Assembly (NCBI GenBank): GCA_021816625.1
Contig: JAKAXM010000004.1
Span: 1-64,000, forward strand
Direction of reading: 5' to 3'
DNA from: Pseudomonadota bacterium
Lineage (GTDB): Bacteria; Pseudomonadota; Gammaproteobacteria; Acidiferrobacterales; Acidiferrobacteraceae
Length of the DNA: 64,000 nt
A program made the translations under genes and the position numbers. The stretch's first letter is position 1. Each line of letters starts with the position of its first letter. This document shows positions 15,851-25,800 of this stretch, piece by piece. Below the pieces are notes generated by a model. That model did no database searches, was not told the origin of the DNA, and was given only the letters and a program-made list of their open reading frames with translations.

Positions 15851-18800
15851 ATGACGTTTACCGACTTTTTCATACGCCGTCCGGTCCTCGCCACGGCCTT
15901 GAGTCTCGTGATCTTCCTGCTGGGCGTACGCGCCTATGTGGGAATGACCGTACGTCAATATCCGAAGATGACCAACACGACGGTGGTCGTGACGACGGCC
16001 TATCCCGGCGCGAGCCCGCAAACCGTGCAGGGCTTTTTGACTACGCCGCTCGAACGCGTCATCGCGACCGCTCCGGGCATCGATTACATGACCTCGAACA
16101 GTGCCGAGGGCGTGTCGACGATTACCGCGTACATGAAGCTGAACTACAGTCCCAACGCCGCCGTAGCCAACATCCAATCGAAGATTCAGCAGGTCGTCAA
16201 CAAGCTCCCGGCCGGTAGCCAGCTGCCAGTGATCAACGTGACGGTCGGCGATTCGACCGACCTTATGTATATCGCTTTTTATAGCCATCACATGACCCAG
16301 CAGCAGATCACCGACTACCTGCTGCGCGTCGTACAGCCGAGCCTCGTGTCCGTGCCGGGCGTGAGTCAGGCGCAGATCGTGCCGGCGGGGACCGGGTCGG
16401 GTAATACCTTTGCCATGCGCGTTTGGCTAAACCCGGTGAAGATGGCAGCCCTGCACGTGCAACCTGCCCAGGTCGCGGCCGCTCTGGCCGCCAACAATTA
16501 TATTTCCGCCGTGGGCCGTACCCGCAACGCCAGTATGGGAGAGGTCATTCGTGCCACCACCAGTCTGTCGACCGTGCGTGGTTTCCGTAACCTGATCATC
16601 GCGCACAACGGGGCCACCCTCGTGCGCCTTAAGGATGTGGCCCGGGTCGCCCTGGGGGCCGAGGCCTATACGACGCAGGCGTTTTTCGATGGCACGACGG
16701 CCGCCTATATCGGCATCCAGCCTACCCCATCGGCCAATTCGCTCACCGTGGCCAAAGGCGTGCGCAAGGAACTCAACCGGCTCAAAGCCTCCTTTCCTCC
16801 CGCGCTGCACGCCAAGGTTCCGTACGATGCGAGCACGTATATCACCGCAGCCCTGCACGAGATTCTGACGACCATCGGCATCACGCTCGTGGTCGTGATC
16901 TGCGTGATCCTGCTCTTTTTGGGCTCCTTGCGCGCCGCCTTGATCCCCGCGATTGCGATCCCGCTGTCGATCGTCGGTGGCGGTCTGCTCATGTGGATGA
17001 TGCACTTCACTGTCAATCTCCTGACCCTGCTCGCCATCGTGCTCGCCATCGGGCTTGTTGTTGATGATGCGATCGTCGTCGTCGAGAACATCCATAGGCA
17101 TATCGAGGAGGGGCGCAGCCCCTTGGATGCCGCCGTGCTGTCGGGCCGCGAGCTCATGACCCCGATTATCGTCATGTCGACGACGCTCGTGGCCGTGTTC
17201 GCGCCGATCGGGTTCATGGGAGGGCTCACGGGCAGCCTCTTCTCGGAGTTCGCTTTTACCTTGGTTGCGGCGGTTCTGGTATCCATGGTCGTGGCCCTGA
17301 CCCTGTCCCCCATGCTGAGCGCGCGCGTGCTACGCGCAAACCCGCCGCACGGCCTTTCGCGCTTCATAGACGAACGCTTCGAGCGCCTGCGCGTGCGTTA
17401 CGATAAGATCTTGCACGGAAGCCTCGATTACCTACCGGTCACCTGGCTATTCGCCGCGGTCATGTTCGCGAGCGTTTACTTCTTGTTTACCTCGACAAAG
17501 CAGGAATTGGCGCCCCAAGAGGATCAAGGGATCATCTTTGTCGCAGGCGTTGCGCCCCCGACCGCCACCCCGCGCTATCTGCGCACCTATGGCCTGCAGA
17601 TCATCCATGATTTCGAGAAACTAAAGGTTTACGACAAGAGTTTCATGATCACGGGTTTTTCGCCGAGCGGCGCCGGTACGAATCAGATGATGGCGGGCAT
17701 GCACCTCGTGCCGTGGAACAAGCGCTCGATCAGTACCATGGAGCTTCAGCCCATCGTGCAAAAGCAGATGGCGCGGATCGCGGGTCTCCAGCTCGCCGTG
17801 TTTCAGCGGCCTTCGCTGCCAGGTTCTGCTGGCGGCCCCCCCGTACAGTTCGTTATCCAGAGCAGTGCCAGCTATAAAAAGATCAACGAAGTGGCCAATC
17901 ACCTCATCGGTATCGCGCAGCGGAGCGGGCTTTTTGCCTACGTCGCCAAGGATCTGCGCTATGACGATCCGCAGATCATACTGCATATCCGGCGCAATAT
18001 GGCCGCCGCTCTTGGCCTCAATATGCAGACGATCGCAGATAACCTGCAGCCGCTGTTAAACGGGAATTACATCAACCGTTTCGATTTGGAGGGTCGCAGC
18101 TACGAGGTCATACCGCAGGTCCCGGATCGTTTCCGGGCCGACGCCGGTATGCTCAAGAGCTTCTATCTGCAGGCGGGCGGCCACATGGTGCCCTTGTCAA
18201 CCGTGGTCTCCCTTAAGACCGCAGTGGAGCCCCAGTTCTTGCCGCAATTCGATCAGCTAAATTCGGCCACGATCCAGGCCGTGCCCATGCCGGGCGTCAC
18301 CATGGGACAGGCCTTGTCTTATCTGCGAGTCCAGGCCCACAAGATCTTTCCGCAGGGCTTTACGATCAACTACGCAAGCGAGTCACGCCAGTTCATGCAT
18401 GCCCGCTCCGGCTTGTTGGTCACGTTCTTCCTGGCGGTGCTCTTGATCTATCTTTTGTTGGCCGCCCAGTTCGAGAGTTTTCGAGATCCACTCATCGTCA
18501 TGGTCACGGTGCCTATGTCCATCAGCGGCGCCCTGATCTTTCTGAGTCTGGGCCTTGGCACCATCAATATCTATACCGAGGTGGGCCTCATCACGCTGAT
18601 CGGGCTTATCACAAAGCAGGGCATCCTGATCGTGCAGTTTGCCAACGAGGCCCAGCGCCAGGAGGGCTTGAGCAAGCGCGCGGCCGTCGAAAAGGCCTCT
18701 TCGATCCGCCTGCGCCCGATCCTCATGACGACAGGCGCCATGGTAGTCGGCGTTTTACCGCTGTTGCTCGCGTCCGGTCCTGGCGCTGCGGCACGGTTTG

Positions 18801-18943
18801 CGCTCGGTCTTGTCATCTTCACGGGTCTTAGCTTGGGCTCGCTTTTTTCCCTGTTCGTGGTGCCGGCTATCTATATGCTGCTCGGTAAAGACCACAGCCA
18901 CGACAACGCGGGCCCGGGCAACTCACAGGCGCGCTTGCCATAA
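15851..18943 (+). CDS. RND efflux pump, hydrophobe/amphiphile type (HAE1)
   Basis: A 1030-residue proton-driven exporter, the standard length for MexB/AcrB relatives. Twelve membrane helices are split by two large periplasmic loops. The helix-4 proton relay is the double aspartate in GLVVDDAIVVVENIHRH (about 404-405), which marks HAE1 rather than metal pumps. The start (FFIRRPVLATALSLVI) is typical. Probable substrates are drugs, dyes, detergents or solvents; sequence alone does not specify. A GC hairpin follows the gene. Confidence 0.94.
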   Translation: MTFTDFFIRRPVLATALSLVIFLLGVRAYVGMTVRQYPKMTNTTVVVTTAYPGASPQTVQGFLTTPLERVIATAPGIDYMTSNSAEGVSTITAYMKLNYSPNAAVANIQSKIQQVVNKLPAGSQLPVINVTVGDSTDLMYIAFYSHHMTQQQITDYLLRVVQPSLVSVPGVSQAQIVPAGTGSGNTFAMRVWLNPVKMAALHVQPAQVAAALAANNYISAVGRTRNASMGEVIRATTSLSTVRGFRNLIIAHNGATLVRLKDVARVALGAEAYTTQAFFDGTTAAYIGIQPTPSANSLTVAKGVRKELNRLKASFPPALHAKVPYDASTYITAALHEILTTIGITLVVVICVILLFLGSLRAALIPAIAIPLSIVGGGLLMWMMHFTVNLLTLLAIVLAIGLVVDDAIVVVENIHRHIEEGRSPLDAAVLSGRELMTPIIVMSTTLVAVFAPIGFMGGLTGSLFSEFAFTLVAAVLVSMVVALTLSPMLSARVLRANPPHGLSRFIDERFERLRVRYDKILHGSLDYLPVTWLFAAVMFASVYFLFTSTKQELAPQEDQGIIFVAGVAPPTATPRYLRTYGLQIIHDFEKLKVYDKSFMITGFSPSGAGTNQMMAGMHLVPWNKRSISTMELQPIVQKQMARIAGLQLAVFQRPSLPGSAGGPPVQFVIQSSASYKKINEVANHLIGIAQRSGLFAYVAKDLRYDDPQIILHIRRNMAAALGLNMQTIADNLQPLLNGNYINRFDLEGRSYEVIPQVPDRFRADAGMLKSFYLQAGGHMVPLSTVVSLKTAVEPQFLPQFDQLNSATIQAVPMPGVTMGQALSYLRVQAHKIFPQGFTINYASESRQFMHARSGLLVTFFLAVLLIYLLLAAQFESFRDPLIVMVTVPMSISGALIFLSLGLGTINIYTEVGLITLIGLITKQGILIVQFANEAQRQEGLSKRAAVEKASSIRLRPILMTTGAMVVGVLPLLLASGPGAAARFALGLVIFTGLSLGSLFSLFVVPAIYMLLGKDHSHDNAGPGNSQARLP

Positions 18944-18948
18944 AGAGC

Positions 18949-18965
18949 GCCGCGAGGGGCGCGGC
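18949..18965 (+). terminator. GC hairpin after the RND efflux operon
   Basis: GCCGCG/CGCGGC with a 5-base loop lies six bases past the pump stop codon. No T-tract follows, so it is only a weak terminator candidate, or a 3'-end stabiliser. Confidence 0.35.
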
Positions 18966-19117
18966 TTAAGGGTCGGGGCTGTTTTACGGGTAGTTCGCTT
19001 TCGCGCTCGGCGCCTCGACCTCGGGGCGAGATCGCTGATGGGCGGTGACGGCGGGCGAGGCCGCCGACCCGGTTTATTGCGGGTCTGGGCCTCCCCTTGG
19101 GCTTGAAGCGCCCCTCG

Positions 19118-19519
19118 TCACATACCGAGGGCTTGCTGTGTCGCCTTGGTGGGACGTCCCGTCGGCTTGAGCCCGTGGGCCTTCTGGAACTTTTCCAGGG
19201 CTGTGCGCGTTTCGATGCCCATCTTGCCATCGACCGCTAGGTGCGCGTGCTCTTTGCGATTCAAGGCTGCCTGAATCGATTTGACCCAAGGGCTACCACC
19301 GTGCTTAGCCATGCTGCCTGTAGGGTGGCTCGCCTCGGTCGTTTGGGGGCCGGCGGCCATATGGGACTCGCTGGTCATGGGGTGGCTGCTTGCAGTCCCC
19401 GCCTGAGGGGATGCGTCCGAACCGCCCCCTTGGGCGAAGGCGGCCGCCGGTAACGCGCCTGCGAGCACGGCTCCCAGGATGGTCCGCTTCAGGACACGGC
19501 GAAGTGGGGATTGTGACAT
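19118..19519 (-). CDS. Exported peptidoglycan-binding domain protein
   Basis: A 133-residue protein. Residues 1-29 are a signal peptide cut after AFA. A Ser/His/Met-rich linker follows (about 30-75, with HPM, SHM and KHGG). The C-terminal 55 residues form a PG_binding_1 repeat: VKSIQAALN, VDGKMGIETRTALEKFQ and TGRPTKATQQAL are its helices and loops. It should bind the cell wall in the periplasm without enzymatic activity of its own. AGGAG lies 8 bases before the ATG. It is monocistronic between the efflux operon and nrdB. Confidence 0.85.
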   Translation of the reverse strand: MSQSPLRRVLKRTILGAVLAGALPAAAFAQGGGSDASPQAGTASSHPMTSESHMAAGPQTTEASHPTGSMAKHGGSPWVKSIQAALNRKEHAHLAVDGKMGIETRTALEKFQKAHGLKPTGRPTKATQQALGM

Positions 19520-19703
19520 GCGTTTTCTCCTTAAATGGGCCCCCGGTGGTAAGGCTTGGTGATCATGATCGGCGGGGCGCCAACCGGGGGCGTGCCATGG
19601 CCCGCGCCGCAGGACCTGAGGCTACGGCATTCTCTGCGCCCGGACATCCTCACAAAGGTCCGCTGCCTGCCGTGACCCTCGAGCCCGAAGGACGGGGTAA
19701 ACG

Positions 19704-20747
19704 CTAGTCCCAGGCAAGCCCGCCACTGCGATATTCCGTCACCCGAGTCTCGAAGAAGTTCTTTTCCTTTTTTAGATCCAGCATTTCGCTCATCCAAGGA
19801 AAGGGATTCGACGTGCTGGGTTCTGGTTCGGGCAGACCGAGCTGTTGGCAGCGGCGATTGGCGATGTAGGCGACGTATTGGTGCATCTGGCGCGCGTTCA
19901 GCCCGAGTACGCCGCGCGGCATGGTGTCCGAGGCATAGTCGCATTCGAGTGTTATGGCTGTGTGCATGAGGCTTAGGATCTCGGCCTGAAAGGCCGGCGT
20001 CCAGAGGCTGGGGTTTTCGATCTTGATCTGGTTGATGAGATCTATTCCGAAATTGCAGTGCATGGACTCATCGCGCAGGATGTACTGGTACTGCTCAGCA
20101 GTGCCTACCATCTTGTTTTGGCGGCCCAGAGCCAGGATCTGCGCGAAGCCCACGTAGAAAAAAAGTCCTTCCATCATGGCGGCGAAGACGATGAGCGAGC
20201 GCAGCAAGGCGCTGTCCGCGGCAATCGTACCCGTTGTAAACCGTGGTGCTGCCAAGATCTCGATATGGGGCAGCAAAAAGGCGTCCTTGTCGCGAATCGA
20301 GGGTATTTCGCGATAGGCATTGAATATCTCGCCTTCGTCTAGACCCAGGGATTCGACGATGTATTGGTAGGAGTGGGTGTGTATGGCCTCCTCGAACGCC
20401 TGCCGCAGAAGGTATTGACGGCATTCGGGGGCGCGAATGTGGCGGTAGGTGCCAAGGACGATATTGTTCGCCGCCAGCGAATCGGCGGTAGTAAAAAATC
20501 CGAGGTTACGTTTGACGATGCGCCGCTCGTCATCGGTAAGGCTGTGGGCCGATTTCCAAAGGGCGATATCGCGCTCCATGCTGATTTCCTGCGGCATCCA
20601 GTGGTTGGCGCAGGCATCCCGGTATTTCTGTGCGGCCCAGGGGTAACGGCCTGTGTGGCGCAGATCGAGACCGGGGGCGGCTGTCAGCAGGCTGTAGCGC
20701 CAGCTGTGGTCGGATTCATGCTCGAAAGCAGGGGTGCAAGGCGGCAT
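19704..20747 (-). CDS. nrdB: Class Ia ribonucleotide reductase beta subunit, second copy
   Basis: A 347-residue radical-generating subunit. Diiron ligands D89, E120 and H123 are present, with the EGLFFYVGF and [10 protein letters not shown] motifs supplying the remaining Glu and His ligands. The tyrosyl radical residue is Y127 in [11 protein letters not shown]. The start at 20747 has GGGAG about 9 bases upstream. It is a paralogue of the gene at 21735-22835 (same [10 protein letters not shown]-terminal tail), has a shorter and different N-terminus, and is separated from it by about 990 bases of decayed DNA. All catalytic residues are kept, so it is probably functional, perhaps as an alternative partner for NrdA. 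Confidence 0.93.
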   Translation of the reverse strand: MPPCTPAFEHESDHSWRYSLLTAAPGLDLRHTGRYPWAAQKYRDACANHWMPQEISMERDIALWKSAHSLTDDERRIVKRNLGFFTTADSLAANNIVLGTYRHIRAPECRQYLLRQAFEEAIHTHSYQYIVESLGLDEGEIFNAYREIPSIRDKDAFLLPHIEILAAPRFTTGTIAADSALLRSLIVFAAMMEGLFFYVGFAQILALGRQNKMVGTAEQYQYILRDESMHCNFGIDLINQIKIENPSLWTPAFQAEILSLMHTAITLECDYASDTMPRGVLGLNARQMHQYVAYIANRRCQQLGLPEPEPSTSNPFPWMSEMLDLKKEKNFFETRVTEYRSGGLAWD

Positions 20748-21160
20748 ACAGAAGATCTCCCGGTACGAGAAGGCAGCGAATGTCGGGCCGTCTCCAGGGT
20801 GAATCCGGCCCATCCGCGAGCTACCCGCAGCGCTTAAAAGTCTACGGGCCTCCTCCTATTTGCCCCTTGCGCTAGGTCAAGCCGGTGGCACACTGCGGAA
20901 TCGGACCGAAACCCTATTCCTAAGCCAGAGTTGTCCTTTTTTAACCAGTCCCCGGGTTGCTCCAATCGGCCGCTTTTGGGGACGTTCTCCTGGTCGGAGG
21001 GGGCCGCCCTGCCCGCGGCATTCGATATGGAAACGGGTAGTTCGTGGCCCTGCGAAACTGCCGACAGCATGGCAACGATCATGGGCAATGCTTCTGCCTT
21101 TAAACGGCAAGGCGACCGCATTACCCTGTCAAACATGATCCCTCTGGCCCGGAGAGCGCC
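20748..21160. other. Upstream region of the second nrdB; no gene recognised
   Basis: I see no supported gene here. On the minus strand, TTGACC-16-TAGGAG (about 20850-20880) could be a weak promoter for nrdB. The rest reads as degenerate sequence leading into the toxin relic. Confidence 0.35.
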
Positions 21161-21461
21161 ATGCCCGCCACCCTTGGCGACGATTACAGGCGCGGGGGTC
21201 CGGGCACAGGTTTTCCCGCAGCACCGTTTGTTCTTCCGCTACCATGCGCCGAGCACGGTGATCGTGTTCGCGTGGCTCAATGACGAGGGCACCAAGCGCG
21301 CCTACAAGAGTTGCGACGACGCCTGCCGCGTATCCCGAAAGATGCTGGCAAGCGGCCATCCGCCAGGCGAGTGGAACCCGCTACTGCCCGACGTTCGGGC
21401 CCAGGGTCAGCGCCTGCAGCGGCTCAGCGCGGGTGTCCGCCGTAAGGCCTCGCTTCTGTGA
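21161..21461 (+). pseudogene. Frameshifted, N-terminally truncated YhaV-family toxin relic
   Basis: Two reading frames together resemble the C-terminal two thirds of YhaV, the ribonuclease toxin of PrlF-YhaV modules. The first frame reads TLGDDYRR (from about 21170). After the G-run at 21192-21196 the reading frame changes by one base and continues AQVFPQHRLFFRYH, VIVFAWLNDEGTKRAY and KMLASGHPPGEWNPLL. These match the YhaV core (LGDDYKHWFRAKFFQQYRL, VIVYAWVNDE and FRKMLxxGxPP patterns). The N-terminal half is absent, and no PrlF antitoxin is visible upstream. This is a dead remnant of a mobile stability module. Confidence 0.75.
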
Positions 21462-21734
21462 GGCACAGCGTTGGTATGGGCGGCATCCGTCTTGGGGAAG
21501 ATAAAGGCCGCCCCTTGATGACGGAAAACGTGTGCCGCGCGCGGTCACGCACCCGCCGAAGAATGCCGCTGATCAGCCCGACGCCGATGGGGGGTATTTC
21601 AGCGCGAAAGAGGTTGTCTCGCCGACCGGATTACCCCTGCATATGTTTACCGACCGGATTGGGCGGGGAGCGTAAGCGCATCCCGCATCCGCTCCTGGTC
21701 AGAGATGTGCGCTTTTCCCGCCCCAATGCTCGGC
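21462..21734. repeat. Short repeats between the toxin relic and nrdB
   Basis: CCGACCGGATT occurs twice (21622-21632 and 21650-21660). An imperfect inverted repeat pairs 21658-21680 with 21708-21727 (ATTGGGCGGGG... against ...CCCGCCCCAAT). The right arm ends 8 bases beyond the nrdB stop codon, so on the minus strand it could act as a transcription stop. It may instead be a scar of the insertion that brought the toxin. No gene is seen here. Confidence 0.5.
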
Positions 21735-22835
21735 CTAATCCCAGGACAGGGCACCGCCGGTCTGGTACTCGGTGACCCGTGTCTCGAAGAAGTTCTTCTC
21801 CTTCTTGAGATCCAGCACCTCACTCATCCACGGGAACGGGTTGGTTGCGCCCGGATACTGAACGGGCAGTCCGATCTGCTGGCACCGTCGGTTGGCAATG
21901 AACTTGAGGTAATCGTCGAACATGGCGGCATTCAACCCAAGCACGCCGCGGGGCATTGTGTCCACCGCGTAGCGGTACTCGAGATTCACCGCCTGCTTGA
22001 TGAGGTCCACGATCTCGTCCTGGAAGGTCTCGGTCCAGAGCGACGGGTTCTCGATCTTGATCTGGTTTATAAGATCGATCCCGAAGTTCAGGTGCATGGA
22101 TTCGTCGCGCAGGATGTACTGGAACTGCTCGCTTGCGCCCACCATCTTGTTACGCCGGCCAAAGGACAGCATCTGAACGAAACCGACGTAGAAGAAAATG
22201 CCTTCCATGATCACGTAGTAGCCGATCAGGTTGCGCAAAAAGCGCCGGTCGTTTTCCTCGGTTCCCGTCGCAAAGTTGGCATTCATGAGCTCGCGCGTAA
22301 ACTGGAGCTCGAACACATCCTTGTCGGATATGCACGATACCTCGCGATACATATTGAAGATCTCGCCCTGGTCGAGACCCAAGCTCTCCACGATGTGTTG
22401 GTAGGCATGCGTATGCAGGGCCTCCTCGAAGGCCTGCCGCAGTAGGTATTGTCGACACTCCGGATTCGTGATGTGCCGATAGATGGCCAGAACAAGGTTG
22501 TTGGCCACGAGCGAGTCGGCCGTCACGAAAAAGCCGAGATTGCGCTTTATGATCGTGCGTTCGTCCGGCGTAAGCCCGTTCGGGTCCTTCCACGTCGCGA
22601 TGTCACGCGACATGTTCACCTCTTGCGGCATCCAGTGATTCGCGCAGGCATCCAGGTATTTCTGCCAGGCCCATTGGTACTTGAAGGGCACAAGCTGATT
22701 GACGTCGGCCTGACAATTTATGATGCGCTTATCGTCGACCTGCACCCGCCCCGAGCCGACCTTCAGTTCTTCGAGCCCGGTGAGGCCCCCGTGGTGAGAG
22801 CCGGCCGTGGCCGGTCCATTATCAAAGTTCAGCAT
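21735..22835 (-). CDS. nrdB: Class Ia ribonucleotide reductase beta subunit, operon copy
   Basis: A 366-residue subunit that holds the diiron centre and tyrosyl radical for dNTP synthesis. D107, E138 and H141 are the first metal ligands, Y145 is the radical tyrosine ([11 protein letters not shown]), and EGIFFYVGF and [10 protein letters not shown] carry the others. It begins 17 bases after the nrdA stop with a strong GGAGGGAG site, so the two form an operon. The C-terminal tail that docks on NrdA ends GGALSWD. The usual E. coli NrdB length is 376. Confidence 0.95.
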   Translation of the reverse strand: MLNFDNGPATAGSHHGGLTGLEELKVGSGRVQVDDKRIINCQADVNQLVPFKYQWAWQKYLDACANHWMPQEVNMSRDIATWKDPNGLTPDERTIIKRNLGFFVTADSLVANNLVLAIYRHITNPECRQYLLRQAFEEALHTHAYQHIVESLGLDQGEIFNMYREVSCISDKDVFELQFTRELMNANFATGTEENDRRFLRNLIGYYVIMEGIFFYVGFVQMLSFGRRNKMVGASEQFQYILRDESMHLNFGIDLINQIKIENPSLWTETFQDEIVDLIKQAVNLEYRYAVDTMPRGVLGLNAAMFDDYLKFIANRRCQQIGLPVQYPGATNPFPWMSEVLDLKKEKNFFETRVTEYQTGGALSWD

Positions 22836-22851
22836 GGTCTCCCTCCGTAAT

Positions 22852-25800
22852 TTACTGGCACGCCTCGCACTGCGGATCGTTGACCGCGCAGGCCTTCGGG
22901 CCCTCGGCAACCGGTCCGCGGACGGCGTTCAAGGCGCCGTCGTTGAGGGTCGATTTCTCGACGGATGTGGCCCCCAGGGTGCGTAGATAGTAGGTCGTCT
23001 TCAGACCTTTCTCCCACGCCAACATATACATATCGGACAGCTTGCGGCCCGAAGGTTCCGCCATGTAGAGGTTCAGGCTCTGCGCCTGATCGATCCATTT
23101 CTGGCGCCGCGAGGCGGCCTCGATGAGCCAGCGGGGCTCGATCTCAAAGGCCGTGGCATACAAGGCCCGTAGGTCCTCCGGCAGGCGCTCTATACCCCCC
23201 ACGCGGCCGTTGTAGTACTTGAGATCGTTGACCATGACCGGGTCCCAGAGCCCGCGTTCCTTGAGGTCGCGCACGAGGTGCTCGTTCAAGACCGTAAACT
23301 CGCCTGAGAGGTTGGACTTAACAAACAGGTTCTGATAGGTCGGCTCTATGCTTTGCGCGACGCCGGCGATATTGGAGATCGTCGCCGTGGGGGCGATTGC
23401 CAGGCAGTTGGAGTTTCGCATGCCGTAGCGGGCCACCGCTTCGCGGACGGGCGTCCAATCCATTTGCGCCGTCCGGTCCATGGCCAGATTGCCGCCCCGC
23501 GCCTCTTCCACGAAGGCGATGCTGTCGATAGGCAGTATCCCGCGGCTCCAGAGCGAGCCCTGGTAACTCGCGTAGGCGCCCCGCTCGCGGGCAAGCTCCG
23601 CCGAGGCCATGATGGCGTAATAGCTGATGGCCTCCATGGAATGGTCGGCAAACGTTACGGCGCCCTCGGAGGCGTAGGGTAGACGCAGCTTGTAGAGTGC
23701 GTCCTGGAAGCCCATGAGGCCAAGACCCACGGGCCGATGGCGCAGATTGGAGGCGCGCGCCTGGGGAACTGAGTAATAATTGATGTCGATCACATTGTCG
23801 AGCATGCGCATCGCCGTGCGTACGGTACGGCCCAATTTCTCCCGGTTCAAGCCCAGTCCGGCATCCACATGCGCCGCGAGGTTGACGGATCCCAGGTTGC
23901 AGACCGCGATCTCGCTCGGGGACGTATTGAGCGTAATCTCCGTGTTTTTGGTGATGAGGCCGTTTACGGTCCAGGCATGGGTATCTGAATCGACGCTCAG
24001 ACAGTAGGCGTCTTCGTTGGGTTGCGGCGTAAGCCCGGTGAAGGTGGCGTAACGGCGCTGGGTGGCGCTGAAGTGCGGACCCTCGCCCTGGCTTGCGGCT
24101 ACGCCGCTTATGGCGACTTGCAGCATGTTTGCCGCGAGCGCGCGCCCCTCGCCGCTGCCTATGATCAGGCGGTGCAGCGGGTGGCGCCAGTAGCTCTTCT
24201 CGATCTTCTGGATATGCGTCTCTACGCCCAGATTCGCCCAGACGATCTGCAGGTTTTCGATGAAGACGCGATCATAGGACGCGATCGTGAGGCTCTGGAT
24301 CACCCCTTGGCCGCCCTGGTAGAGGCCGCGCAGGTAGGCGAGAACCGTCTCCTTGTCGCCTTTCCATATCAGATCGGGAATCCCGAGGTGGGTATGGTCG
24401 CGGTCATCATGGGTCTCGTGCGACCAGAGTTCTTGATCGTCGTGGGCCTCTTGGGCCATCCGGGCCTTGCCGATGTAGGCGAAGCGCGCCGCCGGAAGCT
24501 CGGTCACCATGCGGTGGCGGCCGTAAGCGCTGCTGGCTGTCATGAGTCCTATTACAAAGGCGATCTCGGGGTTGTGCTGGGGCCCAAACAGCCCCTCGCG
24601 CTGCTGAGTCAGGAGCCGGTCCCCAGGCTTTAGATCCTGGGCCTCCACCCAGCCGCGGTCCATGACCCACACCTTATGATCAGGCGTTACTTTATGGCTA
24701 AAGCCCTCGGCCGTCTCTATGCGCACGATCGGGGCATTCGGCCGTGGCAACAGCATCTCCGACGCCTCGTAGATGCCGTCTAGCCCTACCACCCGGTTCC
24801 TGCCTCCCAGGGCGTACAGTTCGCCCACGGTAAGCAGCCCGCGATCGGTGACCACCCTCTGGTCGGCCGTCATGCAGCAGAGGTTGGAGCTGTGCACGAC
24901 CCCCTTGTGGCGCTGAGGGCTGCGCAGGTTGCATGGGTCTTTGAAGGTCAGCCAGGGATGCCCGGTCTCGAACAGCATCGAAAGCATTTTGCGCCAGAGA
25001 TCAAGCGCGCGGACCTTCTTGAATAGCTTCAATTCTCCGCGCGCCGCGCGTTCCTCGTGGCGCTCATAGGCGGCCCGGAATTCCGCACCGTAGACCTCGT
25101 GGAGGTCGGCTGTGTCCGAAGGCGAGAAAAGCGTCCACTCGCTGCCCGTCCGCACCCTTTCCATGAATAGATCCGGTATCCAGTTCGCCGTATTCATGTC
25201 GTGCGTGCGGCGCCGGTCATCCCCGGTGTTCTTGCGCAGCTCCAGGAACTCCTCGATATCGAGGTGCCAGGTCTCGAGGTAGGCGCAGACCGCACCCTTA
25301 CGACGGCCGCCCTGGTTCACTGCCACTGCGGTATCGTTGGCCACCTTGAGAAAGGGGATGACGCCCTGCGACTTGCCGTTCGTTCCCTTGATGCGTGCCC
25401 CGAGGGCCCGGACCCGCGACCAGTCATTGCCGAGCCCGCCCGCATACTTGGAGAGCAGGGCATTATCCTTGATCGCGCTATAGATGCCATCGAGGTCGTC
25501 GGAGACCGTGGTGAGATAGCAAGACGAGAGCTGGGATCGCAGGGTCCCGGCATTGAAAAGCGTTGGCGTCGACGACACGAAATCGAAGGTCGACAGGATC
25601 TCGTAGAATTCTATGGCCCGATCTTCCCGATCCACCTCGTTTAGGGCAAGGCCCATGGCCACACGCATCCAGAACGCCTGCGGCAGCTCGATGCGCCGCT
25701 CCTCGCGATGCAGGAAGTAGCGGTCATAGAGCGTCTGGAGACCGAGATAGCTGAACTGGAGATCACGGTCGGCCTGCAAGGCCGCCCCTAGGCGTGCACA

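Noticed and set aside
20931-21160. N-terminal half of the 176-residue frame that ends in the YhaV relic
   Set aside because: It shows no similarity to YhaV or PrlF and is just an open frame joined to the relic.
24874-24879. Intein starting at the first of the two adjacent Cys codons
   Set aside because: That would remove the thiyl-radical cysteine from spliced NrdA; only the second Cys as residue 1 restores SSNLC-TEI.
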